A stretch of 64,000 bases of DNA from Janthinobacterium sp. 1_2014MBL_MicDiv (GCF_001865675.1 NZ_CP011319.1:3100001-3164000), one strand, 5' to 3'; positions 51,790 to 61,765 are shown, numbered from the stretch's first letter. Notes: generated by a model not told the origin, from the letters alone. Made by a program: numbers and translations.

Positions 51790-52776
51790 CTACAGCCAGC
51801 CGTCGCGCTTCAGGCGGCGGTGCAACAGGTAGCAGCCGACGAAGATGCCGACGATCACGGCCGGGTAGCTGCCGCGCCATTTCAGCTCGGGCATGAATTC
51901 GAAATTCATGCCGTACAGGCTGAAGACCATGGTGGGCACGGCCAGGATGGCGCCCCAGCCGGCCAGGCGCTTGACGACCTCGTTCTGGCGGATCGAAATT
52001 TGCCCCAAAGCCACTTGCATGGCGGAATTGACCATCTCGCGCATCTGGCCCGCCGTGTGCGTGACGCGCTTCACGTGGTCGAGGATGTCGCGGTAATAGA
52101 TGCGGTTTTCCTTGGGCACGATGTCGCCATGGAAACGGATCAGCTGGGTGCAGATTTCATGCAGGGGGTTGACGGCCGCGTCGAGTTTCAGCAGTTCCGT
52201 CTTGAGCTGGTAGAAATCCTGCAGCTTGTCTTCGCTCAGGCTGGGCTTGAACAGCTGGGTTTCATACTGCTGGAACCTGGCCTGCAGATGGTCGATGCAG
52301 GGCTGATACTGGTCGACGATGAAATCGATGATGGAATACAGCACATAGCCGGGACCGCTGGCCAGCTTGTCCGGCACGCTTTCCTTGCGTTCGCGCAACT
52401 TCGCATAGCCGGCCGAGGTGCCATGGCGCACGGTGATGATGAAGCGGCAGCCGAGAAAGACGTGGGTTTCGCCGTAGACGATGGCGTCGCCGTCAAGGCT
52501 GGCCGTATGCAGCACCATGAACAGGGTGTCGCCGTACTCCTCCAGCTTGGGCCGCTCGTGCGCCCCTTCCGCATCCTCGACGGCCAGTTCGTGCAGGCCG
52601 AAAGCCGCCTGCAGCGCCTGCATGGCCGTGGCATCGGGGCCGGCCAGGCCGATCCAGACGAAGCAGTCGGGGTCGCCGAGAAAATCGCTCACCTTGTCGA
52701 TATCGAAATGCGCGATCTTCTTGCCGTCGCGATACGCTTCGCAATTGACGACGGCGGCGTGGGTACTGAGGTCCAT
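51790..52776 (-). CDS. corA: CorA family magnesium/cobalt transporter
   Basis: A 328-residue CorA protein. The long cytoplasmic N-terminal domain (1-265) has helical segments of the funnel. Two transmembrane helices at the C-terminus flank the signature YGMNFEFMPEL (GMN selectivity motif). The last residues RRLKRDGWL are basic, as in the family. It mediates uptake of Mg2+ or Co2+. It stands alone; TATACT in the 90-bp upstream region could be a -10. Confidence 0.94.
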   Translation of the reverse strand: MDLSTHAAVVNCEAYRDGKKIAHFDIDKVSDFLGDPDCFVWIGLAGPDATAMQALQAAFGLHELAVEDAEGAHERPKLEEYGDTLFMVLHTASLDGDAIVYGETHVFLGCRFIITVRHGTSAGYAKLRERKESVPDKLASGPGYVLYSIIDFIVDQYQPCIDHLQARFQQYETQLFKPSLSEDKLQDFYQLKTELLKLDAAVNPLHEICTQLIRFHGDIVPKENRIYYRDILDHVKRVTHTAGQMREMVNSAMQVALGQISIRQNEVVKRLAGWGAILAVPTMVFSLYGMNFEFMPELKWRGSYPAVIVGIFVGCYLLHRRLKRDGWL

Positions 52777-52866
52777 GGTGGTTTTCGGGCTACGATGTCG
52801 GGCCGCCAGTATAGCGGAATGGCCTTTGTCACTCTGTTAAGTTGACCGCTCCGCCCGCAACAGCGC

Positions 52867-53499
52867 TTAAAACAGGCCGAACAGCGATTTTTTCGGCGCC
52901 GCGCAGCTGGCGGTGACGGGCGCGGCGATTTCCTGTTTCGCCGCCGGGTCCGTCACGTCGAGCAACACCTGCCTGCACTTGTTGTCACCGAGGAAACGGA
53001 ACTCCACCTGGTATTTCTTGCCCGCTGCCGGCGTCAGCTGCAAGGTCAAGGGCCCGCAGGAACCGGCGCGCAAGCCATGTTCGGCCGGCCAGTCGGCGTA
53101 GGCCTGCACCCACACCGGCTCGCCCGCCGTCAGCGTCTTCTCCACTTCCGGCAGCACGCCCGTCATGCGCCGCGAGCGCTCGACCATCTTCGAAATAAAT
53201 GGCAGCAATTTCTCGCGCAAGGTCGTGGCGTCGTACACCTTGCCCGCCGGCGTAAAATCCTTGCACTCTTCCGCGCTGCCGCTGGTGCCGTACTCCACCA
53301 CCATCTGCTCGCCCGACGATACCAGGCTCAGCTTCGCGACGACCGGCGCGGCGGCCGCTCCGGCCACGGCAGGCGCCGCCGCCGGGGTTTCCACCACCGG
53401 CGCCGCCACGACCTCGTCACCCGCCTGGCTTGCCCCGGCACTCGCGCCGGCCGCAGCCAGCAAGACACTCAATACACCACGCACACTATGTTTACGCAC
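52867..53499 (-). CDS. Secreted protein of unknown function
   Basis: A 210-residue protein starting with GTG (GGAT upstream). It has a signal peptide (VRGVLSVLLAAAGASAGASQA) and a Pro/Ala/Val-rich linker to about residue 55, then a domain with conserved-looking Cys (EECKDF, GSCGPL, NKCRQV, ASCAAP). It ends KKSLFGLF. I do not recognise the family. It is probably periplasmic, with one or two disulfides possible. The upstream 240 bp are strikingly AT-rich and shared with the divergent module-2 sigma gene; a GTTGATTCAAC palindrome (53539-53549) lies 40 bp from the start. Confidence 0.7.
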   Translation of the reverse strand: MRKHSVRGVLSVLLAAAGASAGASQAGDEVVAAPVVETPAAAPAVAGAAAAPVVAKLSLVSSGEQMVVEYGTSGSAEECKDFTPAGKVYDATTLREKLLPFISKMVERSRRMTGVLPEVEKTLTAGEPVWVQAYADWPAEHGLRAGSCGPLTLQLTPAAGKKYQVEFRFLGDNKCRQVLLDVTDPAAKQEIAAPVTASCAAPKKSLFGLF

Positions 53500-53668
53500 A
53501 AGAAATCCAGATTCAAAGTAAGTTTCATCGAAATATTAGTTGATTCAACACAATTAATATTGCCATAAAAGATAATATATTAAATATTTCCACATAGCAA
53601 CTCCATGCCATCGAGCCATGCTGCCGCCCATGGCGCCTCCATTGACATTCAGGCACGTCAATGTAAAA

Positions 53669-53683
53669 TGAGAACCATTCGCA
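53669..53683 (+). promoter_or_regulatory. Fur-like box, module 2
   Basis: TGAGAACCATTCGCA agrees with the 7-1-7 Fur pattern at about 10 of 14 positions and lies 60 bp upstream of the sigma-factor start. It shares ATTCGCATT with the module-1 box. Confidence 0.5.
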
Positions 53684-53742
53684 TTTAAGAAGCACCTGCA
53701 CGCCTGCGGCATGGGGACTTCCGCGCCAACCTGGAGTGTGCC

Positions 53743-54255
53743 GTGACGTATGCCGTATCCCCCGCCGCCGATCCCGTCGCCCGACTGTACGGCGAACACC
53801 ATCCCTGGCTGCTGCGCTGGCTGCGCGGCAAACTGTCCTGCACGGACCACGCGGCCGACCTGGCGCAAGATACCTTCGTCAAATTGCTGGCCACGCCAAC
53901 GGAGCGCGCCGTCGGCCTGCGCACGCCGCGCGCCTACCTGACCACCGTGGCGCGGCGCCTGCTGATCGACCATTACCGCCGCCAGTCGCTGGAACAGGCC
54001 TGGCTGGCCACCCTGGCCCAGTTGCCCGCGCCCGTCACTCCGTCGGCGGAAGAGCGCTTGCTGATCCTGGAAACGCTGCACCAGATCGATACGCTGCTCG
54101 ATGGCCTGGGCGCGAAGGTGCGCACGGCGTTCCTGCTGTCGCAGCTGGAAGGCCTGGGCTACGCCGAGATCGCCGCGCGCCTGAACATCAGCGAGCGTAC
54201 CGTCAAGCGCTACATGGTGCAGGCGCTGGCACAATGCATCCTGCTGCTGGCATGA
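53743..54255 (+). CDS. ECF sigma factor, FecI-like (module 2)
   Basis: A 170-residue ECF sigma factor starting with GTG at 53743 (GGAG in front). Region 2: HAADLAQDTFVKLLA and PRAYLTTVARRLLIDHYRR; region 4: VRTAFLLSQLEGLGYAEI and LNISERTVKRYMVQAL. Its stop overlaps the FecR start in ATGA. It should drive the receptor gene at 55276 when the ligand is present. Confidence 0.92.
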   Translation: MTYAVSPAADPVARLYGEHHPWLLRWLRGKLSCTDHAADLAQDTFVKLLATPTERAVGLRTPRAYLTTVARRLLIDHYRRQSLEQAWLATLAQLPAPVTPSAEERLLILETLHQIDTLLDGLGAKVRTAFLLSQLEGLGYAEIAARLNISERTVKRYMVQALAQCILLLA

Positions 54256-55214
54256 GCACCGCCATCGATGCGCACGCCGCGCATGAAGCGGCGCACTGGA
54301 TGATGCGCCTGCAAGGCGGCGAACTGGACGACGCGTCACGGCAGGCGCTGGCCCGCTGGCGCGCCCGCCATCCGCGCAATGAGGCGGCCTGGCAACGGGC
54401 CGAGCAGGTGTGCCGCACCTTCGGCATGCTGTCCGCGCCGCTGGCCATGCCGGTACTGGACCGCCCAGCCCGCGTCCAGCGCCGCGCCACCCTGAAACCC
54501 CTGGCCGTGCTGATCGTCGCCGGACCTGCCGGCTGGGCCATGCTGAAGGTGGCGCCGTGGCAGGAATGGACGGCCGACCTGCGCACGGCCACGGGCGAGA
54601 TCCGCCACCTGACCCTGGCCGACGGCAGCCGCCTGAGCCTGAACACGGCCAGCGCCGCCGATATCGGCTTCAGCGCCGCGCTGCGCCTGGTGCACCTGCG
54701 TGCCGGCGAAATCCACGTGGCGACGGCCCCCGATCCCCATCCTGGCCGGCGCCCATTCATCGTGCGCACCAGCAACGGCAGCGTGCGTGCCATCGGCACG
54801 CGCTTCACGGTGCGCCAGGACGCCAGCCTGCTGGGCGCGCGCACCCATGTGGCCGTGGCGCAGGGCGCCGTCGAAGTGCGGCCCGCCGAAGGCCGTCCCG
54901 TCATTCTGCAGGCCGGCTGGCAAGCCAGCTTCGACGCGGCGGCCGCCAGCACGCCGCAGCCGCTGGCGCCGCATGCAAACGCCTGGCTCAAGGGCTTGCT
55001 GTACGCGGACGACACGCCGCTGGCCGACGTGCTGGCGCAGCTGGCGCGCTACCGCCACGGCGTCGTGCGCTGCGATCCGGCCGTGGCGCGCCTGCGCGTC
55101 TCGGGCGTCTACCAGCTGCGCGACACGGACGCGCTGCTGGCCCTGCTGCAAGCGTCGCTGCCCATCCGCGTGCGGCGCCCTAGCCGTTTCTGGATTTCGG
55201 TCGAGCCCGCATAA
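54252..55214 (+). CDS. FecR-type regulator (module 2)
   Basis: A 320-residue FecR protein. N-terminal sigma-binding part (AAHWMMRLQGGELDD, WRARHPRNEAAWQRAEQVC), one membrane helix (LKPLAVLIVAGPAGWAML), and a periplasmic part (IRHLTLADGSRLSLNTASAADI, NGSVRAIGTRFTVRQ, VSGVYQLRDTDALLALL). Very similar to the module-1 FecR, implying duplication. It starts inside the sigma stop (ATGA) and precedes the receptor by 61 bp. Confidence 0.92.
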   Translation: MSTAIDAHAAHEAAHWMMRLQGGELDDASRQALARWRARHPRNEAAWQRAEQVCRTFGMLSAPLAMPVLDRPARVQRRATLKPLAVLIVAGPAGWAMLKVAPWQEWTADLRTATGEIRHLTLADGSRLSLNTASAADIGFSAALRLVHLRAGEIHVATAPDPHPGRRPFIVRTSNGSVRAIGTRFTVRQDASLLGARTHVAVAQGAVEVRPAEGRPVILQAGWQASFDAAAASTPQPLAPHANAWLKGLLYADDTPLADVLAQLARYRHGVVRCDPAVARLRVSGVYQLRDTDALLALLQASLPIRVRRPSRFWISVEPA

Positions 55215-55275
55215 AACTTTTACAAAGAATGTCCCTTTCCGCCATGTGCCCCGTCAATCCACACAGGACCAACAC

Positions 55276-57696
55276 ATGAACGAAGGGAAACACGCAATGA
55301 AGCACTACCGCAACACCAGCATCACCCTCGCCCTGCTGGGCAGCCTGGCCCTGGCACCGCTCGCGCACGCGCAGCAGCTGCAGCAGGATGGCCCAGCGCG
55401 TCACTACCAGGTGGCCGCCGGCCCCCTCAGCACGGCCCTGTCCGCGTTTGCGGCCGAGGCCGGCGTCAGCATTTCCGGCGCCGCCAGCCTGTACACGGGC
55501 TTGAGCAGCCGCGGCTTGAACGGCCATTACAAGGTGGCCGACGGTTTCGCCCGCCTGCTCGACGGCAGCGGCCTGATCGCCATCGACCAGGGCGGCGGCC
55601 ACTACGCCGTACGCCAGCAGCCGTCGGCGGCGGACGCCGCCACCCTGCCCGGCATCGCCGTGCGCGCCACGGCCGAGCGCAGCACCAGCACGGAAGGCAC
55701 GGGATCCTATACGACGCCGGCCACGGCCAGCGTCACGGGCCTGGTGCTGTCGCTGCGCGAGACGCCGCAATCGGTCAGCGTCATCACGCGCCAGCGCATG
55801 GATGACCAGGACTTGCTGACGGTGCGCGACGTGCTGCGCAACACGCCCGGCATCGCCGTCAACCAGTTCGACACGGAGCGCAGCACCTTTTCCGCGCGCG
55901 GCTTCGACGTCGACAATTTCCAGTACGACGGCGTGCCCACCACGTATAAAGTGCAGTATTCGGGCGGCGAGTCGGAAATGGATTCGTTGATCTATGACCG
56001 CGTGGAAGTGACGCGCGGCGCCACGGGCTTGCTGACGGGCGCCGGCTACCCGTCCGCCTCGATCAACCTCGTGCGCAAGCGGGCCAGCGCCAGGCAGTTC
56101 GAAGGCCAGCTGTCGCTGGCGGCCGGCTCGTGGAGCGATTACCGCGGCACCGTCGACCTGGCCACGCCCCTGAACGGCGACGGTTCCGTGCGCGGCCGCG
56201 TGGCCGGCGCCTGGCAAGACCGCAAATCATTCACCAGCCACTATGCGAACCAGCGCCAGCTCGTCTACGCCACCGTCGAGGCGGACCTGGCGCCCGGCAC
56301 CGTGGCCAGCGTGGGCGCCAGCTACCAGAAGAACGACCCGAAAGGCAGCAACTGGGGCGGCTTCCCGCTGTGGTACAGCGACGGCACGCGCACGCATTTC
56401 GACCGTTCCGTCTCGACGGCGCCGCGCTGGGCCGCCTGGGCCACGGAGCAGACGAATGTGCACGCCACCGTGGAGCACGCGCTGGGCCAGGGCTGGAAGG
56501 CGCAGGCGCAAGCCATGTACAGCAAGCATACGGAAGACACGCCGCTGCTGTTCCTGGCCGAGCGGCCGGACCGCATCACGGGTCTGGGCATGCTCGGCTA
56601 TCCGAACCGCTACATCGGCCAGCGCGAGCAGAGCAGCGCCGACCTCAAGCTGTCCGGCCCGTTCACCTTGGGCGGACGCCAGCACGAAGTCATCGTCGGC
56701 GCCAATTACACGCTGCAGCGCGCCGAGTTCAGCGTCAAGGAAGCACTCGATCCCGAGCCGATCGGCAATTTTCTCGCCTGGGACGGCAGCTACCCGCAGC
56801 CGGCCTGGGGCGAGCCCGTGCTGTCGGAAAAATATACCACCAAGCAATATGGGGCGTATGGCGCGGCGCGGCTGAACCTTGCCGACCACACCCGGCTGAT
56901 CGTCGGCGGGCGCCTGAGCCGCTGGGACAAGGACCGCATCGGCTTCGATGGCAGCGCCCGCTTTGCCTTCGCCAAGAGCAAGTTCGTGCCGTATGCGGGC
57001 CTGGTGGTCGACTTGAACAGCGTGTATTCGGCCTATGCCAGCTACACGGACATCTTCCGCCCGCAGGAAAACCAGGACCGCACAGGCGCCTGGCTGGACC
57101 CGCTGACGGGGCAAAGCATGGAAGTGGGCTTGAAAGGCGAGTTGCCGGGTGGACAGTTGAACGGCGCCATCGGCATCTTCGAGATCAGGCAGGACAAGCT
57201 GGCCCAGCCGGACGGCGCACACAAGATTCCCGGCACCACCACGCAAGCGTATTACGCGGCGCGGGGCGCCACCAGCCGTGGTATCGACGGGGAACTGTCG
57301 GGTCGTCTGGCGCCGGGCTGGAACGTGACGGCCAGCGCCAGCCACTTCCGCGCCAAGGACCGCGAACAGCAGGATATCAACACCCTGTCGCCCCGCTCGA
57401 CGGCACGACTGTTTACCACCTGGAAAGTGCGCCCCGACCTCATCGTGGGCGGCGGCATCAACTGGCAAAGCAAGTTCTACTTTGACGACGAGGGCCCGGA
57501 CGGCAAGGAAAGAATCACGCAGCAAGCCTACAGCACGGTCAGCCTGATGGCCACGTATCAGCTGTCGCGCCAGCTGACGGCCCAGCTGAACGTGGAAAAC
57601 CTGCTCGACAAGCACTACATCAACATCAACACCTATGCGCAAGGCACGTATGGCATGCCGCGCAGTGTACGGGGGACGTTGACGTACCGGTTTTGA
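55276..57696 (+). CDS. TonB-dependent siderophore receptor with STN domain (module 2)
   Basis: An 806-residue receptor from the ATG at 55276 (AGGA upstream; ATG 55297 is also possible). A signal peptide ends at PLAHAQ. The STN domain (about 40-110: VAAGPLSTALSAFAAEAGVS, VADGFARLLDGSGL) allows signalling to FecR. The plug reads ETPQSVSVITRQRMDDQDL, GIAVNQFDTERSTFSARGF and VEVTRGATGLLTGAGYPSA; the barrel ends RSVRGTLTYRF. Ferric siderophore import is expected; ligand unknown. It converges on the module-3 receptor gene. Confidence 0.92.
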   Translation: MNEGKHAMKHYRNTSITLALLGSLALAPLAHAQQLQQDGPARHYQVAAGPLSTALSAFAAEAGVSISGAASLYTGLSSRGLNGHYKVADGFARLLDGSGLIAIDQGGGHYAVRQQPSAADAATLPGIAVRATAERSTSTEGTGSYTTPATASVTGLVLSLRETPQSVSVITRQRMDDQDLLTVRDVLRNTPGIAVNQFDTERSTFSARGFDVDNFQYDGVPTTYKVQYSGGESEMDSLIYDRVEVTRGATGLLTGAGYPSASINLVRKRASARQFEGQLSLAAGSWSDYRGTVDLATPLNGDGSVRGRVAGAWQDRKSFTSHYANQRQLVYATVEADLAPGTVASVGASYQKNDPKGSNWGGFPLWYSDGTRTHFDRSVSTAPRWAAWATEQTNVHATVEHALGQGWKAQAQAMYSKHTEDTPLLFLAERPDRITGLGMLGYPNRYIGQREQSSADLKLSGPFTLGGRQHEVIVGANYTLQRAEFSVKEALDPEPIGNFLAWDGSYPQPAWGEPVLSEKYTTKQYGAYGAARLNLADHTRLIVGGRLSRWDKDRIGFDGSARFAFAKSKFVPYAGLVVDLNSVYSAYASYTDIFRPQENQDRTGAWLDPLTGQSMEVGLKGELPGGQLNGAIGIFEIRQDKLAQPDGAHKIPGTTTQAYYAARGATSRGIDGELSGRLAPGWNVTASASHFRAKDREQQDINTLSPRSTARLFTTWKVRPDLIVGGGINWQSKFYFDDEGPDGKERITQQAYSTVSLMATYQLSRQLTAQLNVENLLDKHYININTYAQGTYGMPRSVRGTLTYRF

Positions 57697-57703
57697 CGCG
57701 CAG

Positions 57704-57732
57704 GCAAGCCGGGCTAGCCGCGCCCGGCTTGC
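57704..57732. terminator. Bidirectional hairpin between convergent receptor genes
   Basis: GCAAGCCGGGC pairs perfectly with GCCCGGCTTGC (11 bp, 7-nt loop), eight bases after the module-2 stop and 25 bases after the module-3 stop. No T-run on either side. Confidence 0.6.
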
Positions 57733-57756
57733 GCTGCATCAAACGGTCAATGACGA

Positions 57757-60150
57757 TCAATACCGGTAGTTCAGGCTCAGCATCGCATTGCGCGGGTCGC
57801 CGTAACTGACGCGGCGGCCCGTGCTGATGCCGTAGTAAGTACGGTCGGTCAGGTTGTTGAGATTGAACGACAGCGCCAGGCGATCGGAAATCTGGTAGCG
57901 CGCCATGGCGTCGAAGATGGCGTACGAGCCCTGGTGCACAGTGGTCAAGCCGCCGCGCACGGCCCGGGTTTGCTGCCAGGTACGCGATTGCCAGCGGGCG
58001 CCGCCGCCCACCGTCAGGCGCGGCATCGGCTGCCAGGTGGAATACAGGCTCAGCTGGTCTTCGGGCGCCAGGGTATTGACCTTGCCGCTGCCGTCGCGCG
58101 CGATCTTGTGCGTGTAGCCTGCCTGCAATTGCCAGCCTGGCATCAGCTGGCCGGCCACTTCCAGCTCCACGCCGCGCGAGCGCACGCCGTCGATGGCGCG
58201 GTAGGCCTCCATGCCCGTCACCTTGTTGACGACATCGACAGACTCGGCAAAGTTATCCTGGCGCACCTCGAAGGCGGCCGCGCTGGCGTTCAGGCGGCCA
58301 CTCAGGAACACACCCTTCACGCCTGCCTCGATATTCTTGCCCAGCACCGGGTCCAGGGTCTTGTTGTCGACGTCGCGGCTGTTTTGCGGACTGAAGATAT
58401 CGCTGTAGCTGGCAAACGCCGTCAAATTCGGCGCGAAATCCCACGTCAGGCCCGCATATGGCGTGAAGATCGACGCTTCGTCGATGCCGGCCGTCGGGTT
58501 CTCGTATGACGACAGGCGTCCGCCCACGATCACGTGCACGCCCTGCGGCAGCGAAAAGCGGCCCGTCGCATACACGGCCTTCTGGCGGATGACTTCCCGC
58601 GCCGTGTCCAGTTCCCAGCGCGGCTCAGCGACTATGCCACGGTAGGTATAAATATTATCGACCTTGATGAAGGAATACGGGCTGAAGACATCGTCCGACT
58701 GCTTGCGGTAGGCGTTCGCGCCCACCACCAGCTCATGCGTGCGGCCCAGCAGGGAAAACGGCCCCTTGGCGTACACGTCCAGGCCATTGCTGGTGGCGTC
58801 GCTGTTGTACTGGCGCGCCGTGACGGAAGTGCCGCTGCCGTCCGCCTTCGGGAAGCCATCGAGATAGGCGACGGGCGCGTACAGGGCGTTTGCCTGGTGA
58901 ATCAGGCGCAGATTGGCCAGCCAGCCATTGTCGAACGTATGCTCGAGCGAGGCGAAGACGGATTTGGCTTCCGTCTGCTGCGTGCTCCACGTGGGGGCGC
59001 CATTGAACGAGCGGGGCATGGTGAAGCGCTTGCCGTCCGCGTCGAACAGGGGCGCGCCGCCCCAGTCGCTATTGCGCGGCACCGTGTGCTGGTAATCGGC
59101 GCCCACGGTCAGCAAGGTGCGCGGCGACAGGTCCGCTTCCACGGTGCCGTACGCCAGCTCGGAGCGACGCTGGTAGCGGTCGACGAACGAGTGCTTGTCC
59201 TGGTACGCCGCGACTGCCCGCGCGCGCACGGAGCCGCTGTCGTTCAAGGGGCCGCCCACGTCCGCCATGGCCCGGTAATTGCTCCACGATCCGACCGACA
59301 GATCGGCCAGCGCACGCAGTTCGCGCGAGGGTTTCTTGCGGATCAGGTTGACGGTGGCGCCCGGCGTGCCGGCCCCGCTCATCAATGCATTCGCCCCCTT
59401 CAGCACCTCGATCCGGTCGTACAGATCCATATTGGCCAAGGACTCTCCCAGGTTCAGCGAGGCATCGCGCGTCCACGGCAAGCCGTCGTAGCTGAAATTA
59501 TCGAGCGAAAAGCCGCGCGCATAATAAATCGTGCGTTCGCTATCGATGTGCTGCACATACACGCCCGGCGTATGGTTGAGCACTTCACTGAGCTGCACCA
59601 GGCCGAAATCGTCCATCTGCTGGCGCGTGACGACGCTGATCGCGTGCGGCGTCTCGCGCGGCGACAGCACCAGGCGATTCGCCGTGCTGACGGCGCCAGT
59701 CGTGTAGGAACCCGTGTCTTCCGTCACCTGGCCCAGGTAATTGGTGGTGATGACGACTTCCGGCATGGTCGCTTCCGGCTGCGCGGCGGCCTGGGGCGCC
59801 GCTTGTGCCGCTCCTTGCGCGGCCGCTTGCACGGTATAGACACCGCTGTCCGTCTTCAGCAAGGCCAGCTGCGTGCCCTGCAAGGCGCGGCGCAAGGCCT
59901 GTTCCGCCGTGAAATCGCCCTGCACGCTGGAACTGCTCACGCCGCGCGCCAGGTCCGCATCGATGGAAATGCGCACGCCGCCACGGCTGGCAATGGCGAT
60001 CAGGCTGGCGTTCAGGACTTGAACGGGCACGTCGTAGCGTATGGTGATGGACGCCATTTGCAGCGCTGGCGCCTGTGCAAAAACGGTGGGTGCGGTGCAG
60101 GAAAGTAACATTACAGCCAGGGGAATCTGGCGCATCAACAATGGTGGCAT
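57757..60150 (-). CDS. TonB-dependent siderophore receptor with STN domain (module 3)
   Basis: A 797-residue receptor with a signal peptide ending TVFAQAP. STN domain at about 35-110 (YDVPVQVLNASLIAIASRGG, TAEQALRRALQGTQL), then an Ala/Gln-rich linker. The plug reads ETPHAISVVTRQQMDDFGL, GVYVQHIDSERTIYYARGF and IEVLKGANALMSGAGTPGA; the barrel ends AMLSLNYRY. It belongs with the FecR and sigma genes on its right. The ligand is unknown, and the plug and STN differ clearly from modules 1 and 2. Confidence 0.91.
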   Translation of the reverse strand: MPPLLMRQIPLAVMLLSCTAPTVFAQAPALQMASITIRYDVPVQVLNASLIAIASRGGVRISIDADLARGVSSSSVQGDFTAEQALRRALQGTQLALLKTDSGVYTVQAAAQGAAQAAPQAAAQPEATMPEVVITTNYLGQVTEDTGSYTTGAVSTANRLVLSPRETPHAISVVTRQQMDDFGLVQLSEVLNHTPGVYVQHIDSERTIYYARGFSLDNFSYDGLPWTRDASLNLGESLANMDLYDRIEVLKGANALMSGAGTPGATVNLIRKKPSRELRALADLSVGSWSNYRAMADVGGPLNDSGSVRARAVAAYQDKHSFVDRYQRRSELAYGTVEADLSPRTLLTVGADYQHTVPRNSDWGGAPLFDADGKRFTMPRSFNGAPTWSTQQTEAKSVFASLEHTFDNGWLANLRLIHQANALYAPVAYLDGFPKADGSGTSVTARQYNSDATSNGLDVYAKGPFSLLGRTHELVVGANAYRKQSDDVFSPYSFIKVDNIYTYRGIVAEPRWELDTAREVIRQKAVYATGRFSLPQGVHVIVGGRLSSYENPTAGIDEASIFTPYAGLTWDFAPNLTAFASYSDIFSPQNSRDVDNKTLDPVLGKNIEAGVKGVFLSGRLNASAAAFEVRQDNFAESVDVVNKVTGMEAYRAIDGVRSRGVELEVAGQLMPGWQLQAGYTHKIARDGSGKVNTLAPEDQLSLYSTWQPMPRLTVGGGARWQSRTWQQTRAVRGGLTTVHQGSYAIFDAMARYQISDRLALSFNLNNLTDRTYYGISTGRRVSYGDPRNAMLSLNYRY

Positions 60151-60242
60151 GCTGGGACTCTATAGGGTGGTGAAGGAAAAGTGGGGCTACACCAGGTATG
60201 AGCCGCGGCGCCTCAAAAGTGACAGTGCCGGCGCAAAATAAA

Positions 60243-61229
60243 TCAGCTTTGTTTCAAATCAATGCCAGACCACCAGCCGGCGGGGCCTTGCCGCAGGGTC
60301 ACCGGCAAGGTTTCCGCCAGCGCCAGCAAGGTGGCGCCGCTGTCATCGAGCGAGTAATTGCCGGACACGCGCAGCGCCGCCGCCTGCGGCGTGATGTCGA
60401 TGTAGCCGTGGCGGTACGGACGCAAGGCGGCCACGAGATCCCCCAGCGTCTGGTCGACGGCCACCAGCATGCCCTGCTCCCACGCCGTCGCCTGCCCCGC
60501 CGCCATGCCGGGCAGCATGCTCAAGCGGCCCTCGTCGAACCATGCCGCCTGGCCCTGACGCAGTACGCGCGCCAGGCCGGCGCCGGCGGGGCGTACTTCC
60601 ACATCGCCGAGCACGGCAAGCGCCACAGTGCCGTGTGCTTCGCGCCGCAGCATCAGTTGCCGCCCCAGCGCCTTGACCGTGCCGTGCTTGCTGCGCAGCA
60701 AGAAGGGGGAGGAAGCCGCCGCCACGCGCGCCAGCAACTGGCCCTGGCGCAGGGTGACGCGACGGTGTTCATGGCTGACATCCGTGTCGGCCGAGGAACG
60801 GGCATCGAGGGTCAGCACGCTGCCGTCGGCCAGCGCAAAGCGGCCCCGTGTGGCGGTGGCCGTGTGCAGGTCGGCGCTCCAGTCCGGCAAGAAGGGGCTG
60901 CCGCGCAGCAGCCAGGCGCCGCCGAACGCGGTGCCGGCCAGGCACAGGGCGCCGCGCAGCAGCTGACGCCGCTGCTTGTCGTGCCGGGCGGCACGCGCCA
61001 GGGTCTGTCCGACGGCCGCCGCCCCGCCCGCCCCCTGCACGGTGCCGACGCTGTGCTCCACGGCCTGACCCAGGATTTGCCACGCGGCCGCATGGCGCGC
61101 ATCGGCCGCCAGCCAGCGGGCGAATGCCTGGCGCTGCCCCGCATCCGCCTCGCCCGAACTGAGTTCGACCAGCCAGCCGATGGCGGCATCCTGCACCGAT
61201 GGTGCGGTCGTGGCGCCTGAAACGTTCAT
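60243..61229 (-). CDS. FecR-type regulator (module 3)
   Basis: A 328-residue FecR protein: AIGWLVELSSGEADAGQR and FARWLAADARHAAAWQIL at the N-terminus, a membrane helix (LLRGALCLAGTAFGGAWLL), and a periplasmic domain (GRFALADGSVLTLDARSSAD, VSGNYSLDDSGATLLALAETL). The LNTAS motif of modules 1 and 2 is LDARS here, so this is a more distant paralogue. It overlaps the sigma gene by four bases (61226-61229). Confidence 0.9.
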   Translation of the reverse strand: MNVSGATTAPSVQDAAIGWLVELSSGEADAGQRQAFARWLAADARHAAAWQILGQAVEHSVGTVQGAGGAAAVGQTLARAARHDKQRRQLLRGALCLAGTAFGGAWLLRGSPFLPDWSADLHTATATRGRFALADGSVLTLDARSSADTDVSHEHRRVTLRQGQLLARVAAASSPFLLRSKHGTVKALGRQLMLRREAHGTVALAVLGDVEVRPAGAGLARVLRQGQAAWFDEGRLSMLPGMAAGQATAWEQGMLVAVDQTLGDLVAALRPYRHGYIDITPQAAALRVSGNYSLDDSGATLLALAETLPVTLRQGPAGWWSGIDLKQS

Positions 61230-61744
61230 GCCGCGTCCGCGGCGGCCAGGCAGCAGCGCAAGCCTTGCGTCATGTACTGGCGCACCATGCTGGCCGACAC
61301 GCCCAGTTCAACGGCGATCTGCGCATACGTCAAGCCATCAAGCTGGCTCATCAGAAAGGCGCTGCGCGCTTTGACGGACAAGGTATCGAGCGCCCGCGAC
61401 AGCCGCTCCAGCGCTTCGAGCAGCACGGCGCGCTCTTCCGGCGACGGCTGGACGGCGTCCGGCAGCTGCGCCAGGGCTTCGATATACGCTTGCTCGATAT
61501 CGCGCCGTCGCCACTGCTGCAACAAGACGCTTTTCGCCACCGTCGTCAGATACGCGCGAGGTTCGCGAATGGCGGCCAGCCGTCCCGCATGCAGCACGCG
61601 CACAAAGGTTTCCGACGCCACATCCTCCGCTTCCGCGCGGTTACGCAGGCGCAACAGCAAGCGCTGCAACAGCCAGCCCCGGTGGCCCGTGAACAGGCTG
61701 GCGGCCAGGGTGGCGTCATTCGAGGGGAAAGGCAAGGCAGACAA
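61226..61744 (-). CDS. ECF sigma factor, FecI-like (module 3)
   Basis: A 172-residue ECF sigma factor. Region 2: NRAEAEDVASETFVRVLHAG and PRAYLTTVAKSVLLQQWRRR; region 4: ARSAFLMSQLDGLTYAQIAV and VSASMVRQYMTQGL. The start shown is a TTG at 61744; no ATG or GTG in frame fits better, and the ribosome site is poor. The best Fur box of the window lies 22 bp upstream. Confidence 0.88.
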   Translation of the reverse strand: MSALPFPSNDATLAASLFTGHRGWLLQRLLLRLRNRAEAEDVASETFVRVLHAGRLAAIREPRAYLTTVAKSVLLQQWRRRDIEQAYIEALAQLPDAVQPSPEERAVLLEALERLSRALDTLSVKARSAFLMSQLDGLTYAQIAVELGVSASMVRQYMTQGLRCCLAAADAA

Positions 61745-61765
61745 GGAGCGATCCGGCGACTTTAA

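Noticed and set aside
53539..53549. GTTGATTCAAC palindrome as an FNR site
   Set aside because: The half-sites are too close together; the required four-base spacer of the FNR pattern is absent.
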